This document shows, piece after piece, positions 12,001-22,721 of a stretch of 64,000 nucleotides of DNA. Position numbers and translations under genes: made by a program. The notes under the pieces were generated by a model. That model saw nothing but the letters and a program-made list of their open reading frames with translations, was not told where the DNA came from and searched no databases. Where the stretch lies: NCBI RefSeq assembly GCF_030867095.1, contig NC_081833.1, positions 75,955,395 through 76,019,394 on the forward strand, read 5' to 3'. Position 1 is the first letter of the stretch. Each line of letters begins with the position of its first letter. This stretch comes from Alligator mississippiensis (taxonomy: Eukaryota > Chordata > Crocodylia > Alligatoridae).

Positions 12001-13924
12001 AGGCAGGGCCAGAGTTCAGCCAAGCCGGGAGGGTTTTCTGACCTGGCCTAGGTGCAAGCTGGAATCTGGGAGGGGTGTTGGCAGGGGGTGGGGGCAGGCT
12101 GGGCTTCCCAGCAGGTGCTACCCGGTCTCAGAGCCCCATGTGCTCAACAACCACTGCTCCTTGAGCCTCACCCCAGCCCCACCCTCACCCAGCTCCGGCC
12201 TGAGGGGGAAGGCACAGGCCCCGGGCGCCACAGGGGTAGCTTGGGAAGGATACGGTCTCCTCCCGCGCCTTGGCGATCACCAGGTTCTCCATCATCTGCC
12301 GCTGGAGGGACAGCGTCTGCAAAGCACACACAGGCGTTGTGGGCAAGCCCCAACTCTCACCTGCTCCCCTGTGCCAGGAGCACCCAGCCAGGACCCCGCT
12401 CCCTTCCGCGTGCCAGGAGATGGCAGGGCATTTCGGGTAGTGGCTGAGCACACCCCACCCTGCCCTTCTGCAGCCCAGACCAAGGCTGGCAGTGGCTGGA
12501 CAGGCCCCAGGCCCATCCTGGGGGGTTGGCTACGCCTCGGCAGCGAGGTGTGAGCACGCGTGGTCACCACAGGGCCTGGCTGGCTGGGCCCCAGGCTCAT
12601 CCAGCCCTTGAAGCAGCGGCTGCTGCCACCCCCTCAGCTGTGGGCCGCACGGGGGGCTCTGCTCTTGCCTCCTCTCAGTTCCCACCCTCCCCGCAGGCCT
12701 GTTCCAGGGATCCCCATCTGCCCGACAGCCAGGAGCCACCCGGCCAGCTGGGGCAACCGGTGGGTCAAGCCCGCGCTCCTGGGGCTGCGGTCCAGCAGTC
12801 CATCACCCGGGAGGGCATAGCCTCTTCTCTGCCTGGATGCAACCCCCCCCTCTCCACCCCTTGCACTCTCCACCCCAGCTACACTCGCCAGAGAGGTCTT
12901 CTGCAGGGCCTGGCTGGGGTTGAGCCGGGCCAGGCGCGCCTCGTACGCGGCCTTCAGCTTCTGGTTCTGCAGCGACGCCTCCTCCAGCGGCGTGAGCTCC
13001 CTGCAAACACCGGGAGCCGCTGAGGGGGAGCGGGGGCAAGCTGCGAGGAGCTGGAACGGGCCGACACAGGCCCCTCTCCCCCCCCACCCAGCCCGTGCAT
13101 CCCGCCCCGCTCACTTCTTGGAGCTCTGCGCCTCCGCGACCTGCAGCTTCTGGAAGATCTCCGGGGGCAGGAAGGGCGACAGCTTCCCGCCCTCGTCCGA
13201 GAAGACCCTGCGGTGCCGGGAGACGGGAGCAGGGCCTGGGCCCTTCTCGGGCGCTGCCGGCTTCACCTGGCTCTTCCCTGCGGGCGGGGAAAGCACGGGG
13301 GTCGCGAAGGGCTACAGGCCCCGGCGCCGGCCCCGCGACGGCTCCGCGCCCGGCGCTCACCGAGCTCGGCCACGCTGGACTTGGCTCTCTCCAGGCACTG
13401 CTCCGCCAGCTTCAGCATCTTGGGCGTGTCGGGCGTCACCCCCTCGGCCCCGTCTGGCGCGGGAGAGGGGCAGGGCAGTCTGCGCCCGGCAGCCGCGCTG
13501 GGACGGGGCTGCCCCCTCGGCCCCGGCCCCCGCTCCGTGCCACCCCCGAGGGGACGAAACCCGGGTGGGAGCAAGCGAGGGGCTGGGGCAGGCGGGGGGT
13601 ACCTGGGGCGGCCGCCGCCTCCTCCAGCAGGGCCTGGGAGATGTAGTGGATGCTCTTCAGGTACTCCACGTAGGCCTCCTGCACGGGGCGCGGGTCAGGA
13701 GCGGGGCTGAACCGCCCGCACGGCGGTCCCACCCCGGTGCATTGGGAACCCCCCCGCACAGTTACCCTGGGAAGCCCCCCCCTCCCCACCCCACCCCACC
13801 CCACCCCGCAGCCCGGGGGCCCACGGACCCGGGGGCGCTGGGCGCTGTCGAGGCGCAGGGCGCCGTGCGCCAGCTTCATGGCGCTCTGCAGCGGGCGCAG
13901 CGCCCCGTCGCCGCCCGCCGCCAT
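6054..13924 (-). CDS. VPS9D1: VPS9D1, VPS9 domain-containing protein 1 (626 aa, 15 coding exons)
   Basis: Exons in transcript order: 13829-13924 (ATG), 13603-13678, 13361-13453, 13115-13277, 12889-13000, 12254-12316, 11751-11803, 11290-11377, 10897-11000, 10144-10559, 8992-9121, 8552-8760, 8106-8184, 6975-7079, 6054-6147 (TAG). They total 1881 nt and all phases join. Residues 1 to about 90 form a MIT-like helical domain ([35 protein letters not shown]). Residues about 160-280 are charged and coiled-coil-like ([36 protein letters not shown]). The exon of 416 nt encodes a variable linker. The VPS9 domain fills about residues 420-600 ([51 protein letters not shown]). VPS9 domains act on Rab5-class GTPases in endosome traffic; direct exchange activity of this protein is inferred. 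Length matches the mammalian protein (about 631 aa). Intron 5 has a GC donor. Confidence 0.96.
13771..13809. repeat. C-rich low-complexity tract (CCCCA repeats)
   Basis: A run of C-rich sequence with several CCCCA units lies in VPS9D1 intron 1, between coding exons 1 and 2. It reads as a G-rich tract in the transcript. Confidence 0.7.
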
Positions 13925-14136
13925 GGGGCCGCGCGGGGGCCGGAACCTTCGCGCGCGGCGCGGGGGGCGGGGCGGCGCGGCTCGGGCGGACCGGAAGCTC
14001 GGGGCGGAGCGGCTGGGACGGACCGGAAGTTCGGGCCGGGCCGGGCCGGGCCGGGCCGGGTCCGCCGGGCCGCGGGGGGGCGCTGTGGCGCGGGGCGGCG
14101 GGCGGGGCCGGGCCGGCGGCGGCAGCGGCGGCGGCG
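13925..14136. promoter_or_regulatory. Bidirectional CpG-island promoter of VPS9D1 and ZNF276
   Basis: Only 212 bp separate the two divergent start codons. Two exact CCGGAAG ETS/GABP-type sites lie at 13991-13997 and 14023-14029, both on the + strand and 32 bp apart. Next to them is a GGGCC tandem tract at about 14034-14060. There is no TATA box. ETS pairs in divergent CpG promoters typically drive housekeeping genes (family knowledge). Both genes' 5' UTRs must fit inside this interval or overlap. Confidence 0.8.
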
Positions 14137-17100
14137 ATGAAGCGCGATCGCCGCGGCCGGTTCCTGTCGCCCCGGCCGGGGCCCGCGGGGGAGCGCGGCG
14201 CGGGGCGGCGGGGCCGCGCGGCCGGCGACGCGCCCGAGGGTCCCGGGGACGCGGGTACGGCGGGGCGGGGCGGGGCGGGGCGGGGGCCGGGAAGGCCGCG
14301 GGGACCCCGAGCGCTGACCCTGCCCCCCTTCCTCCCCCCGCAGGGCCCGGCCGGGCGCTGAGCTCCGGCTACTGCCGCCTGTGCCACGGCAAGTTCTCGG
14401 CGCGCAGCCTGCGCCACGCCTTCGGCCGCGCGCCCGGCGCCGGCGACAGCTCCCCGCGCCAGCGCCGCCGTGACCAGGCCTTCTTCGCCGACTTCCAGCG
14501 CCTGCTGGGGGTGGCCGTGCGGCGCGACGCCGGCCTGCCGCCCTACGTCTGCACCAAGTGTCACGCGCAGTTCTACAAGTGCCGCGGCCTGCTCAAGACC
14601 TTCCTGCAGCGCGTCAACGCCGCGCCCCGCGCCCCGCACCGCGCCCACGCCCCGGACAGGTAGCGCGCCGCGCCGGTGTGCGTGTGCACGGGGCCAGGGC
14701 CGCGTTGTCGGGGTGCGCGTGCGTGCGTGCGTGGACGAGGGGCGCATTGCCATGCATACATGCTTGCGTGTACGCGTGTGCACGTGCGTGCAAGCGCATA
14801 CGTGGCCGAGGAGCACGTTGCTGTGCGCGCACATGTTTGTGCGTGCGTGCACGTGGACGAGCATGTTACTGTGTGTGTGCGTTTGTGCGTGCGTGGACGA
14901 GGGCGTTGCTCTGTGTGTGTGTTTGTGCGTGCGTGCACGTGGATGAGGGCGTTGCTGTGTGTGGTGCGTGTTCGTGCGTGCCCGTGGAGCGCATTGCCGT
15001 GTGTGCGTGTTTGTATGTGCATGCAAGCACATACGTGGCGGAGGAGCACGTTGCTGTGTGTGCATGTTTGTGCGTGCGTGGACGAGGAGCACATTGCCAT
15101 GCATACACGTTTGTGCGTACATGTGAGTGCAAGCGTGCACATGGACGAGGAGCACATTACTGTGTGCGTGGTTGTTTGCGTGCACACGTGCACGTGGCGT
15201 TTTCGGCGTCTATTTTAGCATCCGCACGGCCAAGGGGAGATGTGGTTTCCCACCAGGCTTCGCTGGTCCGTGCCCTGCCGGTCCGCTCTGCCCCAGGCAG
15301 CAGCGCTTGGTCCCGAGGAGGCTGGAGCTGGGCTGGTCTCGGTGGGGGCGGACGGCAGGACAAGGAGCAATGGGCTCTTGTTGCAGCAAGGGACGTTGTG
15401 GTTGGAGATTAGGAAGAGTTGTCTCCGTAGGAGGGCGGTGAAGCCTGAAACAGGCCCCCGGAGCAGTGGTGGATGCTCCATCTTTGGAGGTTTTTAAGCC
15501 CCAGCTCAGAGCCCTGGCCGGGATGATGCAGTTGGGGCTGGTGCTGCTTGGAGCAGGGGTCGGACTCGATGTGACCTCCCCAGGTCCCTTCAACCCTCAC
15601 TTCCTACGCGTTGCTTCTCTCTGGTGTGTAGGAGCAGTGACGTCCAGGCCCAGCCGGGGACGGAAGAAGGAGCCTCCTGTCTGGGTAAGTGCCAGGCTTC
15701 CCCGTGTCGGGGCAGAGCCCAGGGGCCCTGGTGCGTTTTCCCCGGCGTTCAGCAGTGACCCTCGGGGTCACGATGTGTCAGCTCCTGGGGCCTGGGTAGC
15801 ATCGCTGGAGGGGAGGAGAGGGCTGGCTGGGAGACGCGCCGAGGTCCCTGAGCTGTGCCTTCCCTGTGCTGGCTGGTCGGAGGGATGGTAGCACCAGCCT
15901 GGAAGGCCGACCGCGCTGATGCTGATCCCTCTCCGCAGTGGACCTGATCACGTCCACCCCCCAGTGCCTGCGCAGCCTGGTGACATGGACCCACACCCAC
16001 GCTGGGGGCTGCCCGTCAGTGCCAGCTCTGCAGAGCGTGCTGTCGTCCGAGTACTGCGGGATCATCCGCGCTGTGTGGGGTTGCGGCGATGGGCACGACT
16101 ACGTCATGGACACGGACTCGGACTGCAGCACCGTGCTGGTGGATAACGCCTTGGCCGTGAAATGGGAGCGGGACAAGGGCGCAGCCCAGCGCCTGACGGA
16201 CAACGGGGCTGGGACGGATGCGGCTCCCACGCCCCAGCAGGCCCCTGCGAGGACGGCGGTTTGCCAGGTGCCAGGAAGCAAAGGGGCTGCAGCGGCACCG
16301 AGCTCGGAGACCCCGACGTCACAGAGCGGGGATTCATCTCGCACGCAGCTGGATGGCGTGGCCTCTCTGCAGGAGAAAACACTGCTCCCGGCAGTCTCTC
16401 CGCTGAGCGGTGCCCCAGGTAAGTGCTTGGCCTAAGTTGCAGCCCTCTGCCCTTGGCAGCACTGGGTCCTCCAGGGTGGCACCTGTGCCAGCAGGAAACT
16501 CGCAACAGACAGGTCCCAAAACACATGGGGAAGAGAAGGGGCAGGGGGTCTAGGCATGGGGCTGGGTGTCAACTCTACAGGTGCCAAGCATGGCTCTGCC
16601 ACCACCTCGCTTCCCAACCTCAGGTAAGTTCCTTTGCCCCCACTCCCCTGGCTGCAGAAGGGGACGAGACCTGCCTGGTCCCCAGGGGCTCAAGGTGGAA
16701 AGCGCTGCCCGAGCCCTGTGGGGAAAAACAAGTGCTGTGTCAGTGAGCGGCTTGTCCCCGTGCCCAGGCCCCACCCTGTGTTCGAGCTGGCGTCTCACTC
16801 ACCGTCTCGCTCGCAGTCCTCCGGGAAAAGGGCTGTGTTTGGGAAGGTTACTTCCCTCCCACAGCTTGGGGCCACTGCCCTGTCCTTCATTTGAATCACT
16901 CAAACGCGAGTCTTGGAGTGGCTGGGGGCTGCCCTGCCCTCCCCTCCCCCTTGCAGCGACTCCCTTTGGAAGGCTGTGGGGAAACATCTGGTGCAGCTCC
17001 AGGGCTGGATGAAGAGTTGGGTTGGGCACCTTAATCCCCTCTCCCTCCTCCCATTGCCATTGTTAACCCAGGCTGGGCCGATCCCAGGGACAGGAGCGAC

Positions 17101-20100
17101 CCTACTCAGTGTCCTGCATCGTGCTCCCAAACCTGCTGAGATGCCTGCTTGCTAGCAACAGGAAGATGCCATTTAAGGCTCAATTTCAAACATGCCACAG
17201 CCATGTGCTGCTGCTGGCTGGAGCCGGGGGGGGGGGGGGGGGGGCTGTGGAGGGATGCAGGAGAAGGGGAAACCCCACATGGTCTCCACAGCCCAGGAGC
17301 TAAAGCCTCGGCCACTGGAAGGGGTTTGTTTGGTCCTGCATCTCTTTTATGTAACAAGCTGCCACAAGGAGTTTCTCCGCAGCCATCCTCGCGGGCTCAG
17401 CTGCTGCCGTGCACGTGTAACATGCGGTGTTCTCCTTCCTTTCCTAGGACAGTTGAGTGGGAAGCAGGTTCTGTCTCCAACGTCGGATGAGCGGGTAAAA
17501 GACGAGTTCAGTGACCTTTCTGAGGGGTGAGAGAAGAGTGGGTTTAACACAGCTTAAATGTCTTTGCAAGCATGAGACTGCTCGGCCTAGGGGTGTCCTC
17601 CCTCCGCAGAGCGGTCTGCGCCCCTTTGTCCCTGACCCACACAGCGGTTTCTTGGTAGCAGTCGTGCCAGCAGCTCCTTAGCTGATGTGCTGGATTCACC
17701 CCTCTGGCTGCTCGTGGCGCCCCAGTCTGATGTTTGCATAGTGTCGCTTGGTTTCCCTTTCGATGGTGCTTGAAATCCCTTCTAGAGGCAGATGCTTTCA
17801 GCAGCTCCTGAGAGAGTTTCCAGCAAAACAGATCCTCTGCGTCTCTCGAGGAGCTTCCGCTCTGAAAAATACTAGCCTGCTCTTGCCCGGCTTTGTGCTG
17901 GGTTGAGCCGTAGCTGCTGCTCTGCTCCACAGCCAGTCCTGAAGACTTGTCTGGCATCTCTGCCACCCTCCTAGCTCCTGTAGGTCTGGATCCTGGTGGT
18001 GCTCATTAGTGAAGGTGCCCACAGCAGAATCCAGCAGGCTGCGCTTCCAGAGAAGCCTTGGCTCCTCTTACAAGAGGACACATTTCCCGTGGGGTTCCCA
18101 GGTGGCGGTCAGGTTTGCTTAGAGCCTGTCGGCTTCTCCAGTCCAGCAAACCACATGGGTCAGTGGAAGAGACTTGGGCCAAATTCTCAGAGGCAGGTTC
18201 TGAATCTGGAATGAGCGTCCAAGGGGGGTGGTGCTCTCCCCTGCCTTGCGGGTCTTTAAGAGGAGGCTAGACATGCATCTGCCCCCAGCTGACCCCAGTG
18301 CTCTTTCCTGCCTGGGGCAGGGGGTCGGGCTCGACGATCTGCTGAGGTCCCTTCCGACCCTAGTATCTATGAAACAAAACTGCATCTGGGGCTATTTGAC
18401 GTTGATGTTCCAGGTCAAAGGTCTGGTGCTGCCTTTGGCAACCTTCGACTTCAGGCCCTTGGTGAAACATGTTAAATAGCAATGTAAAAGATGCCACTGG
18501 GTTCTTTGGCCTCCTGAATTAATTACTTCTGTGCATGTAATTAGCACAGCACAGAAAGCCCCAACATACATAAGTGCAGTCAGGAAGGAGGCATCGAAGA
18601 GCAACAGCCTCACGGTCTTGCTCTGTGCAGGTCACCTGTCCCGGCTCTTCCAGGAAAGGCTGGTGGTGGAACTGCCAGATTTTTCTCATTAAAACATCCA
18701 GATTATTCTTATGGGGTGGCTTTAGTTTTGGGAGGAACTCGTCTGGTAGCTTCCTGTGTTTTGTGGGGGGAGGGTTGTGTGCACTGAGGCTGTAGCAGAG
18801 CAGCTTTTTGCAGCCCTGGTTGCTGCGACTTCCTGCCAGGGAGACACATGCATTAGCGCGGTGAAGAATGAATGATGAGACCAGAGCATCCGAGTGCTGG
18901 GCGCTGGCCAAGCCCTGCTTGAGTAAAGCGCCTGTTCTTTTTCTCAGAGACTTCTTGAGTGAAGATGAAAACGATAAGAGAAACGCTCCGTCTTCAGACG
19001 ATTCCTTTGAGCCTTACTCAGAAAAGAAGTAAGGGCCTTTCTTGTCTCTGCTAAAGGTGAACATGGTTCTGGTGCCTTTGTCCATGGACTAGGTGTGGCA
19101 TGGGCTTCCCCTGCCCCCAGGGAAGGGCGCTTCGCAGTCAGTCTTGGGATTTGAGCTCCCCACAGACCGCCACCCTCTCCCCCGTCTGTCAGCAACTAGA
19201 GCTGCTGTGCCTTAGCCTCAGTTCATCAGTCATAGGCCCTATTCCCCACCACCAGTCCCGTGTGCAGTGCACTGCCAATTCTGTCCCACCCTGGCTGCAA
19301 CGAGCTTATGTTTCTTCTCTGTCCTCTCAGCCATGCTGCGTTGTGAGTTAAAAGGCAGCACTGCCAATATGTCACCATTAATGCAGTCTCATCCCTGTTC
19401 CTTCCTCAAGGGGGTCTAGCAAAAAGAGTGAAAGCAAAGATGCAAAGAAGGCAGAAGAGCCCAAAATAAGGAAGAAGCCAGGGCCCAAGCCAGGCTGGAA
19501 GAAGAAGATCAAGTGTGAAAGGTAACAGAGTGGAGGTTTGAGGGGGGCAGCCCGGTGAGGTTGACTTGGTCTCATGGTGGCGATTTTCTGCCTTTCAGAG
19601 AGGAGCTGCCTACCATTTACAAGTGTCCTTACCAGGGATGCACGGCTGTGTACAGAGGGGCCGACGGCATGAAGGTAAGTCAAGAAGGAAGCATCTGGCT
19701 TGTGCTGACTTGCATGGCAGGGGGTGCTCCTGCTAGGTATTGAAAGGTGCAGGAGGTCTCTCCTGTCAGCAGAGGATTAGGACCAGTCTAGAAGCTGCCC
19801 TCCAGCTCTCAGCTGGGCGTCAGCCCCTCACTCCCAGCCTAACAGCACGGGTGAGTGATCTTGTGTAATTGTGCATCTTTGCTCAGTCTTTTGTTGCTTG
19901 CCTCATCCTCCGTCCCAACGGCCACCCATTGGCCTGCTGGTAATGGGCTGCTTGGTACTGAACAGCTGTGGGAATCAGGCTCCTCCACTAAAATCCCTAG
20001 AGAAGGGCTCAGCCTTCAGGCCTGCTGCAACTGACAGCTCCATGCTGGCACCTGTCACTTGTAGCCAGGCTGGAGCCCACGTGTAGGCTGCCAGGAGAGG

Positions 20101-22101
20101 CTGTGGTAGTGCCCACTGTGCCTTGGGGCTTGCCCTGCGGGGAGGGATGCTGTGGCATGCTCTGGAAAACCCACTCTGGACTTTCAGAGGAGTCCCCAAG
20201 AGTCTCCCTTGGTCCTTGTCTTTAGAAACACATAAAGGAGCATCATGAGGAGGTTCGGGAGAGGCCCTGCCCGCACCCCGGGTGCAACAAGGTGTTCATG
20301 ATTGATCGGTACCTGCAGCGCCATGTGAAGCTCATCCACACGGGTATGTCTGTCCTTACCTGGCCTCCCCACCTCCATCCCTACCTGAGTGGGCACAAAT
20401 AAGCCTCTGCTGTGCCACCACATGAGAGAAACAAAGGGATGGCTCCAGTTTCAGCTGGGGAAGGAGCTCAGAAAAGCTGCTGGTGTGGGGCCTGTTAGCG
20501 GTGCCTGCAGCCCCATCACTGCTCTCATTGCAGAGGTACGCAATTATATCTGTGACGAATGTGGGCAGACCTTCAAGCAACGCAAGCACCTCTCAGTCCA
20601 TCAGATGCGCCACTCAGGAGCAAAGCCTCTCCAGTAAGTGCCCCTCGCGTGTCCTGGCATGTACCGGGGGGGGGGGGGGGGAACAGGAGGTAAATGAATA
20701 GGCAGCAGCTGGCCCCAACTAATGCTGGTTCCTGCTAGTTTTTTCATGCACATCTGGTCACTAAGCAGGAATGGGTCTGTCTGGCTTTGTTAAGAACCTA
20801 GATTTTGACTCAAGACACCTTTGGAAAATGCCAGCTCTTAATTTTCCTTTTTTTAAATTGAAGAAAAATAATTGAGCAGTTTTTCTGTCGCAAAGAACTC
20901 AGAAAGACCTCAGCTGTGGGTTCCTATGTGACACTTCTGGGTTTGTCTTGTGTGTCAGGTTTGCCCACCGAACAGTGCTAGCACCCGGGTCTTAAAGGGA
21001 TCTCATGGCACCCTGGTTGAAGAAAAAAGAAAATCAGTGATTTGGCAAATAGCCAAGATGAAGAGGCAGTGTCTGTGCTGCCCGTTAGTTAGGGAAGCAG
21101 AGAACTGTTGCTTATGTGAAAGCCACTTAGAAAAGCCTCAGGGTAGGTGATGCTTTGGATCCACTTCTCTCGCAGCAGTCACCGTGAGAGGTGGGGCGTT
21201 CTCCACAGCAGAGAACGCCCCAAGAGGAAGACAGTTCTGCCTGGGGGCTGACAATTAATGTGGATTTCTAGTTTCTGAAAGCAGGAGGAAGGGCTCCGGA
21301 CCCAGATCTCTCTAAAGCTAGTTTGAACCATCCTGGGCCATTTAGGCCCCGCGGTTCCTGGAAAGCAGGGTCTTCACACTTCTGCTTCCCATGCTAGGAA
21401 GCGTAGCAATTGCTGCTTCCTGCCCCCCCGGGAAATGGGAACCCATCGCAGTCTGCACCAGATGAGAAGTCCTTTTATGCTGGTCTGACGTGTCAGAGTC
21501 ACTGGCTTCTCAGCTGCCTTTTACCCCAGCCCTGCAGCATTCCCTTTGGGCTTGATCCCCTCCCTCCTTTGTTCTGCCTGAGCTCAAACACGTTGAGTAC
21601 GGAGCTGCTCTTGTACCCTTCCCCCGCAGTCTTGGTGGCTCTGGTGGATGGTGTCAGCCACCCCCAGGGATGCATGGGGCAGATGGGTTTTTTTAATTCA
21701 GTTTCTGCTCTTCAGGCAGGCAGGCAGGCAGAATCTGCTTCCCAACATGTGACAACCCCCAGCGGCAGCATTTGGGGCCCTTGTACTGTTGCTCATACAG
21801 TGTCTTGCCTTCCAGGTGTGAAATCTGCGGCTTCCAGTGCAGGCAGCGGGCGTCTCTCAAATACCACATGACCAAACACAAAGCAGAGGCAGAGCTGGAG
21901 TTTGCCTGCGACCAGTGTGGGAAGCGCTTTGAAAAGGCCCACAACCTGAACGTCCACATGTCCATGGTGCACCCCCTCACCCAGAACCAAGACAAAGCCA
22001 AGCCACTGGAGCCGGAGCAGATCCTCCTCCTGAATGCTACGGGGACTGCAGAGAGCCAGGCGGTGAAGCCGGAAGTGACTGCCCAACAGGAGCCCACCTG
22101 A
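14137..22101 (+). CDS. ZNF276: ZNF276, ZAD and C2H2 zinc-finger protein (605 aa, 11 exons)
   Basis: Exons: 14137-14254 (ATG), 14344-14659, 15632-15684, 15939-16418, 17448-17526, 18948-19028, 19411-19521, 19599-19674, 20226-20343, 20534-20633, 21816-22101 (TGA). They total 1818 nt with all phases joining. A ZAD-type zinc domain uses C50 and C53 (CRLCHGKF) with C109 and C112 (CTKCHAQFY). A conserved acidic segment, RVKDEFSDLSEGDFLSEDEN, precedes a basic stretch (RKKPGPKPGWKKKIKCERE) that is probably a nuclear signal. Five C2H2 fingers fill about residues 422-563: CPYQGC, CPHPGC, CDECGQ, CEICGF and CDQCGK. ZAD domains dimerise in insect proteins; ZNF276 is the known vertebrate member. The nuclear DNA-binding role is inferred from domains. 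Length is close to the human protein (614 aa). Confidence 0.97.
14698..15200. repeat. GT/GC-rich minisatellite in ZNF276 intron 2 (about 10 units)
   Basis: About ten imperfect units of 40-70 bp begin with GTGGACGAGGAGCACRTTGC or a variant and continue with alternating GTGTGCGTGTTTGTGCGTGC. Units start near 14731, 14801, 14849, 14893, 14939, 14984, 15033, 15078 and 15141. The array starts about 40 bp after the exon 2 donor. Alternating purine-pyrimidine sequence of this kind favours Z-DNA. Long open frames on both strands across the array are products of the repeat and not genes. Confidence 0.85.
15385..15603 (+). mobile_element. CR1 LINE 3' fragment
   Basis: The sequence follows the 3' UTR of reptilian CR1: a GGAGATTAGGAAGAGTTGTC segment, then GTGGTGGATGCTCCATCTTT, GGAGGTTTTTAAGCCCCAGC, GGGATGATGCAGTTGGGGCT, GAGCAGGGGTCGGACTCGAT and AGGTCCCTTCAACCCTCA. 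The wording TTTTTAAG and GATGATGCAGTTGGGG is typical of turtle and crocodilian CR1 copies. It lies in ZNF276 intron 2, sense to the gene. It is 5'-truncated, as usual for CR1. Confidence 0.85.
16590..16725 (+). mobile_element. Possible ancient MIR-type SINE
   Basis: The order of motifs resembles a MIR: CTCTGCCACCACCTCGCTTC, then AGGTAAGTTCCTTTGCC, a CTGCAGAAGGGGACGAGACC counterpart of the usual CTGTAAAATGGGGATAA, and GGAAAGCGCTGCCCGAGCCC. It is strongly diverged and lies in ZNF276 intron 4. Confidence 0.4.
17226..17244 (+). repeat. Poly-G run (19 G)
   Basis: Nineteen consecutive G lie in ZNF276 intron 4, sense to the gene. Such runs are prone to length error in assemblies. Confidence 0.9.
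18190..18381 (+). mobile_element. CR1 LINE 3' end
   Basis: The 3' end shows GGGTCTTTAAGAGGAGGCTA, then GGGGCAGGGGGTCGGGCTCG, ACGATCTGCTGAGGTCCCTT, and the tail CCGACCCTAGTATCTATGAA. This is the standard CR1 ending. It lies in ZNF276 intron 5, sense to the gene, and is 5'-truncated. Confidence 0.9.
20666..20681 (+). repeat. Poly-G run (16 G)
   Basis: Sixteen consecutive G lie 32 bp after the ZNF276 exon 10 donor. Confidence 0.9.
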
Positions 22102-22590
22102 AGGGCAGCTGGGGTGTCCTGGATATCTGGCTTTGTAGAAACCGTACTGCAGCGTGGGGATTTCTCATCGACATTTCACTAGTCTCCAAAAGGACTCGGG
22201 GGAACTCGCTTCAGCTTGCTCGGGAAAAAAAAACAAAACAAAAAAACAAGAAAGCTTTGACCATGCTGTGATTCTCCGTGCTTCTGTTTGATTCAGCAGT
22301 GTCGTCCTAAGCAATCACCGTCTAATCTAAGGAAGCCAGGGGTTCAGTCCCCCTCCACCCACAGGCTGATCCAACCCCGTCGTGCTGCCCCTGGGACGTA
22401 GCTGCACAAACCACAGGCCCCTCCGGCGCTCCCCGGCAGGTGGCGTTGAGGGTCCAGGGGGCCACGAGCGACTCCATCAGATCTGGGTTTTAAATGATCA
22501 CGATTCCCAAAGTCTAAAATTTGTAACCGACTTTTTATTGTAATGAGAGCTTCATGGTTATGCTTGTAATAAATTATTTACAGAGGAAAT
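22102..22590 (+). other. ZNF276: ZNF276 3' UTR and poly(A) signal
   Basis: AATAAA at 22568-22573 lies 467 bp after the ZNF276 stop and is the first canonical signal. The transcript should end near 22590. This end lies inside the predicted FANCA 3' UTR on the other strand. Confidence 0.75.
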
Positions 22591-22721
22591 CGGAACCCAG
22601 CCGTCCTGGTTGCGAGGGGGAGGAGCTGGCCGGCCCAGCCGCTCTGGATTCCAGAAGCTGCATCTTGCTAGACCCTCATCTCTGCAGTTGCAGGGCCAGA
22701 TTCATGGCCCGCAAGCCCCAC
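22510..22721 (-). other. FANCA: FANCA 3' UTR and poly(A) signal
   Basis: The minus-strand AATAAA is the complement of TTTATT at 22534-22539, so the FANCA transcript probably ends at about 22510-22520. The two convergent transcripts would then overlap by about 70-80 bp. In human the ZNF276 and FANCA 3' ends also overlap. Confidence 0.7.

Noticed and set aside
13695-15185. 496-codon minus-strand open frame, and others through the GT minisatellite
   Set aside because: The product is His/Thr/Ala repeat peptide generated by the minisatellite plus shadow of ZNF276 exons. It has no splice sites or homology.
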